From Fasciola hepatica (taxonomy: Eukaryota > Platyhelminthes > Trematoda > Plagiorchiida > Fasciolidae), in contig CANUEZ040000207.1 in assembly GCA_948099385.1 (NCBI GenBank), positions 1,550,001 through 1,614,000 of the forward strand: a DNA stretch of 64,000 nucleotides, in the 5' to 3' direction. Of this stretch, positions 54,400 to 64,000 are shown in pieces. Made by a program: the position numbers and the translations under genes. The first letter of the stretch is position 1. Each line of letters begins with the position of its first letter. The notes beneath the pieces are model-generated. The model had not been told where the DNA came from. It saw nothing but the letters and a program-made list of their open reading frames with translations, and did no database searches.

Positions 54400-54475
54400 T
54401 TGATTGGTCTGGTGATTTGGTGTTCGACTCAAACTCGTTCTTCCCGGGTTCGAGTCCAAGTGAGGGCTCGGTGGA
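54400..54475 (+). repeat. tRNA-like SINE head or tRNA relic
   Basis: TTGGTCTGGTGATTTGG (A-box-like, 54,404-54,420) and CCCGGGTTCGAGTCCAAG (B box GGTTCGAGTCC at 54,447-54,457) at tRNA spacing. The B box matches the eukaryotic consensus exactly. No matching acceptor stem was seen, so a relic or SINE head is more likely than a tRNA gene. Confidence 0.45.
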
Positions 54476-54663
54476 TATGTTATACTGTTTATTCTTAACA
54501 AGAATGGAACAGCTATACAGCTCTTCCATGAGTTTCACTTGTGAGGTAAGATTTGCAACCACATGATGAGTTATTTGTTAACCACTTACTCGTTTGAAAA
54601 TGTGTACCGATGATCGATGGTATTGTGTCTTGCCTCATCTCCCTAAAAGGTCGAGCATCTCAC

Positions 54664-54889
54664 CTCAGAATAGGAAGCCATTCTTTCTCGGCATTTCTGT
54701 GCAACCATGCGATGGCCAAAATCCATGAATAGTTTGCTTCACTGGAATTGGATGCACCGTGTGATTCGGTGTCAAATATTCCAACAGGATTAATCTGTTC
54801 ACAAGACACCAACTTAAGTAGAACTTTCAGCAAGGCGGTCTGCATCTGGTGGTTACACGATATTTTCGTTTCTAGACTGAATGTGGCTT
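54664..54889 (-). CDS. Candidate internal host exon (226 nt, phase 1-2), unknown protein
   Basis: Minus strand: CTGTCAGTTTTTGATTTCAG (strong 3' splice site) precedes, and CTGAG/GTGAGATG (good 5' splice site) follows. The frame is open over all 75 codons: 'ATFSLETKISCNHQMQTALL' then 'KVLLKLVSCEQINPVGIFDT', 'ESHGASNSSEANYSWILAIA' and 'WLHRNAEKEWLPIL'. It predicts amphipathic helices, as in HEAT/ARM-type repeat proteins, but I recognise no family. Coding-like composition stands out against the AT-rich neighbours. This is the best-supported host exon in the right half. Other possible minus exons lie at 59.0, 61.2 and 61.7-62.0 kb. Confidence 0.55.
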
Positions 54890-57614
54890 CTGAAATCAAA
54901 AACTGACAGATAATGACTTCATCGACCTCTTTTGAAGTGAATGACTAGCAATTCAAACTACTCCCAAGCTCTCCAGCAGAGAAACCCAGCTTTATTAAAC
55001 GCGGTGGAACGCTAAATTTGCATATTTCGTTTATTTCAACTATTCAACATGGTTTAGTGAAAAGCATCTTCTGCATGACACTCTTTTGTGCAACCGTCGG
55101 ATATGCTGCGAATCTTGCATTATTCCCCGTGTTTCCGCTCGTCCCCACTGTGCGCTCATCCGCGATCTAGATAAACGAACCACTAATCACGGTTGATCAG
55201 CGTGCAAATTGTCAGCTGGTGAAGAGCTGATCATGTCCATAAGGATATGGTATAATAACTGACATCCAGTTACTTGTCTGATCTGACGACGAGGAGGAAA
55301 ATCTGTACATCCTGAAAATGCATTCTCCCTTGCCAATCATTTTCGGAATTCGTACGTGTTGATATGGCTTGTTGGAGTTTCAGCGGAACTTGGATTCTCT
55401 TCCTCTGGGTCTTTTCATGCTATCTTGAAGAAAGGTTATTTAATGGATAGTTAGGAAATGTAGAATGTTAGCGAAGTTGTTCAGCGTATTGTTATTTGCT
55501 CGCACTGACCAAGAAGAAGAAGAGGCTTATTTTATTTGCCAAGATGTTGTATTCAAAACAAACGTATATTTATGTATCCAAACACGAGCGTTATGCTTAG
55601 TGGTCAGGCAAACAGACTGTGTGTAAGCTGTTAAATAGAAGGTGAATAGTTATGTGGCTAGTCTACAAGAAGCGCGCGCAGTACATGCAATAGCGCGAGG
55701 TCAAGAGAGGCCGGACGCTGCTTAGCCAAACATAGTACTAGCTGTCTGGAATTTTTCGTTTAGTAGGTTGAGCAGGGACAAAATAATTGGGAGGATCGGA
55801 GTAACGGGGTTCACGGATAAAACAACCACCAACGCCAACAATTCCGAATCAGTGGGTTGGAATCCAGCCAGTGATGTTTTGAATGTCAGAAATACAGGTG
55901 GATTTTTGCTTATCTATAAAATCCAAGGTTCGTGTGACAGTGTAACACCATAAAATGGGACAGTGTCTTGAAGTTTGTGTATCCAAAATTTCTGTCGTAC
56001 ATGTTCAAAAAGTGCAACTATCCACGGGCACTCAGCTTGGCTGGTTGATTTCCTTATGGCAATGACGAAACAGTAAGGCATTCCAGGTTCGGTAACTTTG
56101 GTCGGTCGTATAGACGAGGTGCAGTCAAAAATACGGGCTCGTAATTTCCCAAATGGCTAGAAGTTTAAGCTGAGGACTGTTAGGCGCCATGATACATTTA
56201 TAATCATATTTCTCATCTTCCCTGTTTACTGTCATTGCAAAGAGTCCACAATAAACTAAAATTTATCGAATACGATGTGTAATACCTTTGCCTGATATAC
56301 GGGTTGGTCCTGTACAACAATGCCTAATGCTATAGTGGGCCTAATTCGCTATCTGTGCATATGTTATATGCTCGACAGAGTACAAAGTTTTAGTTGAAAA
56401 AGGTGAGAACTTCACTCCTGCTGCTTAATGCTTTTTCACATTATTCTCTGTTTATGCCCAGTTTATTATATTGGTCTTCTAAAAATTGATTTCAATGTAT
56501 TTTGACGTGAACATTTTGATCATCAACTTGGCTTTTTTGTTCCAATCATTCGAGTGAGCAACTATGTTATACTGAAATCATTTCGAAATAGCGCGCGAAA
56601 TTGGCACCACACGTTTTGACAGACCACATACTCCCTTTACTCTGTCACATAAACTCCTATTGCTCTACACAGTAACGTGATGAAGAATCTGCAATATCAG
56701 ACTACATATTGAAACTCTGACTCTTTTCTCTGAAGTTTATCTTAGCAAGTGGTAACATTTTATCCGTGACATACGTCAACGTACTCGTCAAGTGTAGGCT
56801 AAATAGTTACTCGTGAGTATGTTTGATTCGGGATTACGGATTCATGGCGGCTTCTTATCCAAATACTGGCGTCTGAGTTCAGTGAAATTGCAGAAGACAG
56901 TCTCCCAATGCGCAGGAATGTGATGTTCTGTAATGATGAATCAGTTACGTCTGACAGGCTGATCATGATGAAATCGAAACTGGGTAGACCAGAATGAAAC
57001 TCACATTTGACTCAACCAACTGACAATTTTTTGCACAAGAAGCAACGGTTGTTAGTAGATTTGAAATACGATAGGACTAAGTGAATGATGATCGACCACT
57101 TTGTAAAGAAAGGTGGGACAAGAACGGTCAGTTGGTATTTATAAACAATGCGAACTACTGTACCTCCAGTACTCTGTTGATTTGAAATCACATGTAATCA
57201 GAAAAATAATGTAAATCACAATGGAAAATTGATATAATCACGTTCATTGCACCGTTATTGGTTGATAATATAACTGTATTGTGCTTTCATGCAAGATGCA
57301 GGTTCGGTAGCAATCACACAATTTTAAGCATTTACTGTCTGTTCGTTACTGGTGTTGTCTGTTCGCCCTTTCACTCTGTATTGATACAGAATAACTACAG
57401 TCAATTTGGGCCCAACTGATTTGGTAAAATACACCAGTGTGGAGTCGAAATGCAGATGGACGAGAAGGACTTCCAAGCCATACTGATCTTCAGTGACTGA
57501 TAGATAGCATGTCAACGGGAAAGCGATCCAATAAATTTCACAGCCTAAGAATAGAAAACCGCTCCATTGTTTTGTTCTGTCTCTCTGCTTTTGTCTGTTC
57601 CCCTCCAGAAAAGC

Positions 57615-57615
<1 letters not shown>
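54890..57615. other. Unassigned AT-rich spacer, probably intronic
   Basis: Lies between minus-strand candidate exons. The frame at 55,768-55,953 has no motif. No repeat shared with the window was noticed. Confidence 0.35.

Positions 57616-57709
<94 letters not shown>
57616..57709. repeat. (TA)n microsatellite, about 94 bp
   Basis: Uninterrupted alternating T and A, yielding Ile-Tyr frames on both strands that are not genes. Confidence 0.98.
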
Positions 57710-57710
<1 letters not shown>

Positions 57711-58162
57711 CGTATATATCTTTGACTCATTCTGTCATTAAATCGATTATTTGCTAACTCAGACTTACTCCGTGGTGAATACTGATTTACTGATTCAAAT
57801 GAAAAGCCAACTCAGTGCATATAATTCGGCTAACAGTCAGATTTAATTATTTTCCATCTAAACCACCAAATTTTCCTTTCACCATCTATACCAGTCCTAA
57901 CGTAATCACACTTTGTTCAAAACTAATCTCAGATCATTTGCTGGCTGACTGTTGAGGTAAAAAAGCCCCGGAAGTAAACTCTGGGTGCGGCGGAGGACAT
58001 GCACTAGTGATGAGCTCTAACAAGAGTGAAACTCGAGTTCGGTGCCTTCGAGTTCAGGGTTGGTCGGATGAACTGAGGTTTTGTACGTGAAACGTGAAGT
58101 TCAAAGGACAGTCAATCAAGCAAATTTTCATCAATTCAACAAATTACTCGCGGGGTTATTTC

Positions 58163-58164
<2 letters not shown>
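57710..58164. other. Spacer between TA arrays
   Basis: No feature recognised. Confidence 0.4.

Positions 58165-58221
<57 letters not shown>
58165..58221. repeat. (TA)n microsatellite, about 57 bp
   Basis: Uninterrupted alternating T and A. Confidence 0.98.
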
Positions 58222-58480
58222 CCGATACTTTTCAGATGTTGAAGTTAAGGTCGGTTCCTGAATGAATGGTTGCGCAAAGTTCATTGAGGGTCACGTTGAT
58301 CCGGTCAGTTTTGATATCGTTCATTATTTACAACTTTGTGAAAAGCTAACTTTTGCACATGTGGAACCCTAGATCGATTATATTTGTTGACACAGATGAG
58401 ATGTTCACCTTGCGATAGCTAACGCGATCAATAGCAAAGGGCTTAGTTTGGGCCTAGAATTGCACGTATTGAAGTATATC

Positions 58481-58521
58481 ATATGTATATATATATGTAT
58501 ATATATATATATATATATATA
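58481..58521. repeat. Imperfect (TA)n with TATG interruptions
   Basis: ATATGTATATATATATGTAT followed by a pure TA run to 58,521. Confidence 0.95.
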
Positions 58522-58975
58522 GTGAGATTAACGGATTTATTACGTTCTTTGTGCTCTCAATAACTATGAATAGAACAGATATGATGCTCATGTGGGTCAA
58601 ATTTTCATGATTTCACTCATCAAAATTCGGTCGAGATCGTTCTCCGTAGAGCTTATATTATTAAAGAAAATCATTTTGGGTTAGGACAGTAGGATGATAG
58701 CCACCCGCAAGAACACATACAGAAAAAGTTTTTTTCAAATTAAATGTATGAAATTACGCACACATCTTTGTATGTATCATTGTATTAACTAGTGAAATCA
58801 ATGTGGTTGTCAGTATTCGAACATTTTGATTGTATCCAATGTGCACGTGACCCTTGTTCCTACCAGTCACTTGTCCACCCACCTGCTTTTTATCCTTCAG
58901 TTTGGCTTCAGCAACACGGCATTGATAAATCTATGAAGATGTGATCCCTGTAAGAAAGATTTTAATTAGCGATGC

Positions 58976-59162
58976 ATTGTGCAATTGCTAATCTGATGTC
59001 AAACCACCGATTCGTTGGCTCAGCATGTTGCACCAACGACAGTGAAATATGTGCTGTTAGTTGCACATTCTCTTGCATCGTTGATTGACACTTCGATCTC
59101 CACAAAACCTTCTCGCTCTGTTTTGCCAGATTCAGTATCACTGATCTCAACGGAGCGAGCAC
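58976..59162 (-). CDS. Weak candidate host exon, helical peptide
   Basis: An open minus frame reads 'LAPLRSVILNLAKQSEKVLW' then 'VQLTAHISLSLVQHAEPTNR' and 'WFDIRLAIAQCIAN', suggestive of a helical-repeat protein like the exon at 54,664-54,889. The acceptor is uncertain, no donor is evident before the TAA, and a second minus frame is also open across the same stretch. Directly downstream, AAAATCTTTCTTACAG near 58,950 is an excellent 3' splice site. It may open a short last exon 'GSHLHRFINAVLLKPN'. Confidence 0.22.
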
Positions 59163-59992
59163 GTCCGTGTAAAATAATAATCACACCGTCGGATCGTCAC
59201 TAGTATGGATTCCCAATTATCCCTGATGCAACCAAATTCCAGAGAAATGTTCTATGAACGGAAATAAACGAACCAAAGCCCACGCATATGCAATAATGTT
59301 CCCGTGAACCATGCTCTCAACGTCATCCACCTTACTGCTTCTCTCCTATGTGCCATACTTTGAAATTACCGCATTTGATCTGAATGGGGTTCACTGTGTT
59401 ATGTTTGACTAAGAGGTGAAATCACCACCCATATTTCCCCTCTCTTTTTCGTTGCGAAATAAAGCTGTGATGCATTCTCCGTGGAGTGAATTCACACCAA
59501 ATACTGAATTAGCAATATCCTTCAGCTGAATCTCGTACGGGAGTGTACAGACACAAGGCATCAGTTACTTCGAGAAAATGTGGCCAAATACCTACAAGAC
59601 CTCTACTTATCGCAGCATTAGAAACAGGATTGGTAAAATGAGAACATGATAGCCAACCTTTAGTATTACATCTATGGATAACACAGCCCATCTTTGAATA
59701 TCATTCTAAAGTAAGATAATATTCTGTTCCCGCCCATTAGCTCTAGTGAGAAGACTCTTCTCACGACAGACTATCTCCGTTTACTGGCCTGGAACTTGTC
59801 CTCTATATAAGATGCTTGGTGATCATAACCAAATTTTGCAATAAAGCTCACTAGTTTGCCTGATTGCACCCGGATTAGGCGATTCGGCTTTCATGGGTGA
59901 GACAAATTTTAACCGCTGATTGGTTCATTGCTCCACTTCGCTTGTCCCAATCTTGCTCTTGATTGCACGCTGTCAACCTACTGCCCCAGTGC
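59163..59992. other. Unassigned spacer
   Basis: No gene or repeat recognised. Confidence 0.35.
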
Positions 59993-60356
59993 AGTTTACG
60001 GAGGAGGCTGGACGGATACTGCTAGAGTGTCCAGCCACAACGCAAGAGAACGACTAGGGTTCCTAATCAAATCCTTCAGTTCTAACAAGAACCTGTCTGC
60101 AAGGCAGCGGAACGGCTGAGTGGAAGCCCGTTTGCTTGGATCAATAATTCTTCCACTGATTTAGCCGACTGAGTCGCAGTTTAGATCGACCCCAATCTGG
60201 AGGACTAGAGGAGTGGGCTTTGTCTAGCCTCTACTCATAAACCTTTCAGGCGTGAATGCCTCTCCGGCTTAAGGAAACCATCCTGTATAGCTCTTTGGGT
60301 TATAGAGACACGCAAGCCACCATACCACCACGTCAAGGTGCGGTCTCGTCGTAATG
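59993..60356 (-). repeat. Isolated copy of the LINE A 5'-region repeat
   Basis: Aligns over about 360 bp with 45,239-45,600. Shared blocks include TTTGCTTGGATCAATAATTC, CCGACTGAGT and CACGTCAAGGTGC. No endonuclease or RT sequence follows on either side. LINE insertions normally lose their 5' end, so a stand-alone 5' segment is unusual. Confidence 0.7.
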
Positions 60357-61050
60357 GCAACTAATCTAGACCGTGTGTAAGCGACATATCGGTCAGTAAC
60401 CTCACATATACATATGCATCTTTATTTAAATCATATGTGGAGATGGGATCAGTAAAAACATTCTACTGCTTCGAAATTTACATTAAAGATGTAAGCAATA
60501 TGTATAGTTTCGTCATAATTTTTAGGGCGGGATCAGTGCAGATTCGTTTTTGAGCTGTAAGCAAGTGAGCCATCATCGTGTGGCGGCAATTCCTGCGACA
60601 ACTAAATTATGGCTTAGGAATAAGATTAGATTTCGCAGAATAAAAACCTTTGATGCACTTACAGGTGACGGACGCGTCAGACTACAGACAAAAACAAAAC
60701 AGAAAAGTTTAATAACCGCGTCCTAGTGGAATAGAAGAACAACGGCACTGTTAGATTAACGACGCGTGTTATCATTTCTGACGGTCGAAGCAGATTTGAT
60801 GATGAGTCGGGCCAATTCTCTCATGAGGATGGGTAATTTCAAACTTTGTTGTACTCTCTGTAATTACACCATCGAAATTTATGATAAACAAATGCAACAC
60901 ATTTGCCCGAATCTATTTCGAATTCAGATGAGCAGGACGAAATATCATGAGTTGTTATGAACCTATCCAACTCCCATCGTCTTCTAGACGATCTAAATAC
61001 GTTTGTTCATGTAAACTGATGCGTAGATTGGTACAGATGAGAAGAAAAGA
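60357..61050. other. Unassigned spacer
   Basis: The plus frame 60,766-60,960 contains 'CTLCNYTIEIYDKQMQHICP', loosely like a zinc-binding segment, but lacks family support and splice borders. Confidence 0.3.
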
Positions 61051-61093
61051 GAACAGAACAGAACAGAACTGAATAGAACAGAACAGAACAGAA
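61051..61093. repeat. (GAACA)n microsatellite
   Basis: GAACA units with one CTGAATA interruption. Confidence 0.9.
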
Positions 61094-61179
61094 ATTTTGA
61101 ACAACGATTTTGAGTCCCAGACAAACATGGACCAATGATAATTCCTGACATGCCCGATGAAGCAACACAAGAAAGACCT

Positions 61180-61340
61180 AACACATCAACCATTTTAGCC
61201 GCATCAGAAATCATTCGATACCGATTCAAAGAAGGCACTTGTGAAAACAATCCACTCGAAGGATAATGTTCGATGACATTGTGGGATATTTTCAACTGAA
61301 AGGCATGTGTTAGGAAGGACTGCACTCGCTCGGTACAAGA
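61180..61340 (-). CDS. Candidate host exon, minus strand
   Basis: The minus frame is open from just after a TGA near 61,350 and reads 'CTERVQSFLTHAFQLKISHN' then 'VIEHYPSSGLFSQVPSLNRY' and 'RMISDAAKMVDVLGLSC'. Composition looks coding (helical, few AT-biased residues). Possible acceptors are at ...GTACCGAG or ...GAGTGCAG; the donor is unclear. It could belong with the other minus-strand candidates (54.7, 61.7-62.0 kb). No family recognised. Confidence 0.28.
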
Positions 61341-61685
61341 GGCAATTCGTCATAGAAATTCTTACTTTGTCGGAGGAAAGCAGACCACAAGGATATATTT
61401 GAATACAATATAAACTCGACTTTACCGAGACGGGGCTACTTGCCTTAGTTATTCATACTAGTTGAACCTGTTAGCTAAATGACAACGGTATCAATGGACC
61501 ATTGAAAACAGTTGGTTTTCTGACGGTTATGTCGTTATAGTGTCCTAATTAGAGGCATGCCCTTGATCTGAGAATAAACAGTAAGAATTTGAGGAAATCG
61601 TGCGGGCCTCACTAGTCAGCCTCATATGTCACATCTCATGTGATGCTACACTTTTCGAAACTGTTGCAATCCAGAATTATTTGAC

Positions 61686-61808
61686 CTTGAGCACAAACAG
61701 CATGCACACGACTAGCCTCCAATGAAAACCACCTGAATATGCTCGGAAACCCATCAGCTACCCACCCCACATCCTTCATCAGAACAACCCAAAAATTACC
61801 GAACTCAT
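61686..61808 (-). CDS. Candidate host exon after a 30-nt micro-intron
   Basis: Downstream of a putative 30-nt intron (61,838-61,809: GTTACT...ATATCCAG). Reads 'DEFGNFWVVLMKDVGWVADG' then 'FPSIFRWFSLEASRVHAVCA', ending at CAAG/GTCAAA (weak donor). The 30-nt segment is itself in frame and stop-free, so it may simply be coding. Confidence 0.25.
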
Positions 61809-61838
61809 CTGGATATAAGTATTTTTTTATGTAGTAAC

Positions 61839-61980
61839 CATGAATAATAAGGTTTAGAGTGGATATGACCAACATTCGTTGAACAATCCACAACAGTGCT
61901 GGGAAATAAAAAGACGAAATTTGTGTGGTGATCAAACTCCACAGTGGCATAAGCTGACACGGTGGAACTTCGAGCTCAAT
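61839..61980 (-). CDS. Candidate host exon with hydrophobic segment
   Basis: Minus strand, after ACCGATTTTGCCGAACAG (acceptor). The frame reads 'IELEVPPCQLMPLWSLITTQ' then 'ISSFYFPALLWIVQRMLVIS' and 'TLNLIIHG', with a possible donor G/GTTACT. The hydrophobic run could be a membrane segment or helical-repeat core. No family recognised. Confidence 0.28.
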
Positions 61981-62086
61981 CTGTTCGGCAAAATCGGTGT
62001 GAAATCAAACCAATATTTTGGTCATCCTGATAAAACCTCAGATGATTATGGGGACTATTTTTTGTATACTGGCCTTTTCCTACCAG

Positions 62087-62223
62087 TATTTGGTAGCACT
62101 ATGTCTCCACAGAGAAGCGGATCCGAGCGGATTTCATCCACCGATGTTGGTCTTGATATTTCAGAGCTTTTGACTAATATTAGCACAAACAGTTATATCA
62201 AGTGTATTTCACCAATGGAATAG
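62087..62223 (+). CDS. Candidate terminal exon, plus strand
   Basis: ACTGGCCTTTTCCTACCAG is a good 3' splice site. The following frame is open to a TAG at 62,221-62,223 and reads 'FGSTMSPQRSGSERISSTDV' then 'GLDISELLTNISTNSYIKCI' and 'SPME'. Entry phase 1. No polyadenylation signal close by and no partner exon found. It is on the opposite strand to the candidates just left of it, so the two readings compete. Confidence 0.25.
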
Positions 62224-62615
62224 TCAGTTACTCATCAAAATGCTTTCCCGACACCCCTATTCAATGATCGAATTGATGTCTTTCTTTACCAGTCTAACTC
62301 ACACCAGACTTTGTCCAACACCAATCAACCCCGTAACAAAATGGACACTTACACAATTAGATAAACAACGCAATTCTGGTAGACTTTACACCAAAGCCGG
62401 ATACAACACTGGGATTATTCGCAGCACATATGCAAGACCCAACGCTGTCCGATGTGCAGAAGAGTACATCATCCCGAGAACTACTCTGATGCTGATGGAG
62501 TATTAAAAATTGAACCACGTTAGTTTTGGATTCAGCAGTCAATCATGTCTCTGTAAACAAAACCGCTCGTCTCGCTGGTGCACCAAATATGTTTTATCTC
62601 GACGGGGAATTCCGA
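62224..62615. other. Unassigned spacer
   Basis: The plus frame 62,240-62,506 has no motif or splice context. Confidence 0.35.
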
Positions 62616-62800
62616 CACAATGTTCGGTGCTGGTCGAGTTGTTGAGAGCATTTGATTTCCACCTCGAAGGTCCGAGGTTTGAATCTCCGCTATCACCGGT
62701 TACTTTGGTGGCAGACAGTGATCCACTATCTTATGACTCATTGCCACACCTGTCCTGTTGGAACCTTGGGGGGTTTTCCCTTCCAAGTTTCATAGTGTGG
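62616..62800 (+). mobile_element. tRNA-derived SINE, copy 2
   Basis: A-box-like TGGTCGAGTTG (62,631-62,641) and B-box-like GAGGTTTGAATCTCC (62,674-62,688), followed by CTATCACCGGTTACTTTGGTGG and a body aligning with 29,030-28,930 (minus). Divergence from copy 1 is substantial after about 60 bp beyond the B box, so the family is not very young. Confidence 0.65.
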
Positions 62801-63814
62801 TTGCCGATTATCTTTGAAAGTGCAGCTGGCATCTGTGGCTATGCAGTGTGCCACATCCACTGCACTCATACGCAAGCATGTTATAAAAATCACTGAGTAC
62901 GGACAAAAGATATTCATATGGTTGTTCGCAGTGCGCACTTGCTCTCACTTTAATTACAAAATGTCCCATTATCAATAAAATTCACAGAACGCATTCATGG
63001 CACGAAGAGCCTGAATTTCAGCTAATAAAACTCCGCTTTCTTTTTTCACAACCAAAGACGCCGGTTCGATTCAGCTTGCAGCGAGGGACTATTGGATGCC
63101 AAAATAGTAAGTATATTTTCCACCACCGATACAATGCTTGTCCACCCAGCAATCAATCAGCTCTCATTTGACAGAGAGTAATCACATCAACAACAAAGCA
63201 CCACTCTATTGTATGAATATCAAGTCGGAACAGCATTGTTGTCGGTTGTATGAAGAAAAGGTAACCAGCTCTGGTCTCTTGCCCCTGTTCCATTTAATAA
63301 ACCCGAGAGGTAGACAGGAAAACCCCACTTTGATCTTAGGCAAATACGTCCGTGTAACACAGAATTCATGATTCCCTCGCAATCCTTGGTGCGCTGCAGT
63401 TAGGAGCAGAACCCCTTAAGCTTGAGCTTAATTCTTGAAAGTAAAATTACAAACCTTTCATTTTTGCCATTTCCTCAAACGGAAACCTTTGTGCAACTTA
63501 TCTGATGCATTTATGATTCTATCAGAAGGTTCACATTATTGTTCACCGATTGTGTCTGATGTGCACAGGCAGATCACATCATTATTTGTGGTATGGAAAA
63601 CATCATCAGTTACTTCGAATTATTTTTTTTTACTGCTATGATTCATGAGTTGACACCGTTGTTTTTCAAAGAAAAATAGAGGGTCACGGAATCAATATTT
63701 AGATAGTATTTTTGTGAGAGTGCTGGCTGATGAATCGAGAGATGGCCTAATTCCTTTAATGGGCAACCAACCATTGTCTGCCCAAAATCGATTTCCCAAT
63801 TAAGTTGGTACAAA
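62801..63814. other. Unassigned AT-rich spacer
   Basis: No gene recognised. Near 63,073 GCCGGTTCGATTCAGC resembles a B box without an A box. Confidence 0.35.
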
Positions 63815-64000
63815 ACAGAACGAAATCATCCAACCAGCCGCCAACTGTTGCTCTCATCGAACTACATGGAATCAACTAATCAGCGACCAAGAGTTCTTTT
63901 AACCGAACGAAACAGAATCAATCAATCACTGACCAAAGGATGCTTTAGGTGAATGAAAAAAATAAACCAATGAACTGCCAACTGGTGTTTCAACCGACCA
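63815..64000 (+). repeat. ~46-bp minisatellite, copy block B (cut by window end)
   Basis: About four degenerate units, e.g. GGAATCAACTAATCAGCGAC..., GAATCAATCAATCACTGACC... and AATAAACCAATGAACTGCC.... Matches 7,690-7,885 read on the minus strand. The array runs off the window, so its length is unknown. Confidence 0.6.

Noticed and set aside
57509..57757. Ile-Tyr repeat proteins on both strands
   Set aside because: Translation of (TA)n.
1..64000. CRISPR arrays, bacterial operons, rRNA genes, complete LTR pairs
   Set aside because: None seen; the Gypsy pieces lack identifiable LTRs within the window.

Overview
The window looks like repeat-rich, intron/intergenic DNA of a eukaryote, most likely a parasitic flatworm (digenean trematode). 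The reasons are the mix of element families: Penelope-like elements (PLEs) with a GIY-YIG endonuclease, apurinic-endonuclease LINEs with a 'WNVRTL'-type start and an 'LRWLGHVLRM'-type C-terminus, CsRn1/K02A2.6-like Gypsy elements and tRNA-headed SINEs. There are also AT-rich spacers, long (TA)n runs and short candidate exons with spliceosomal borders. No bacterial operons, rRNA genes, CRISPR arrays or intact tRNA genes were seen. Species assignment is inference.

Layout. 1-9 kb: mostly unassigned spacer, with a trinucleotide microsatellite, a hammerhead-like hairpin repeat, a decayed PLE (4.13-4.96 kb, minus), one candidate exon and a ~46-bp minisatellite. 9-14.4 kb: Gypsy debris on the minus strand (gag in two pieces, then protease and RT of another copy) with a plus-strand LINE tail between. 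14.4-21.6 kb: unassigned, with one good candidate exon. 21.6-26 kb: two more PLE remnants, one with an inverted RT segment beside a direct endonuclease segment. 27-30 kb: LINE remnants, a SINE and an AAT-rich tract. 30.1-30.9 kb: the likely 3' end of a host C2H2 zinc-finger gene (minus). 33.0-33.5 kb: a decayed DDE transposase.

The centrepiece is 33.75-39.25 kb: two head-to-tail, apparently identical 2,668-bp PLE units, each with an intact 844-codon RT + GIY-YIG ORF, plus a partial third unit, bounded by a 10-bp direct repeat that looks like a target-site duplication. 39.8-50.5 kb is a LINE graveyard. It holds a nearly full-length LINE (41.9-45.6 kb, minus), three copies of its 3' end (one inverted), a second, more decayed LINE (47.7-49.8 kb) and a Gypsy integrase tail fused to another LINE tail. 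50.7-64 kb is AT-rich spacer with (TA)n arrays, a few candidate host exons (best: 54,664-54,889, minus), an isolated LINE 5'-region copy, a second SINE copy and, at the right edge, the minisatellite family seen at 7.7 kb, in opposite orientation.

Functionally, the only intact protein-coding units are the two PLE ORFs. Their product would reverse-transcribe and integrate PLE RNA. LINE-encoded enzymes from elsewhere in the genome probably mobilised the SINEs. Host genes are represented only by isolated exons, and their identities are mostly unknown.
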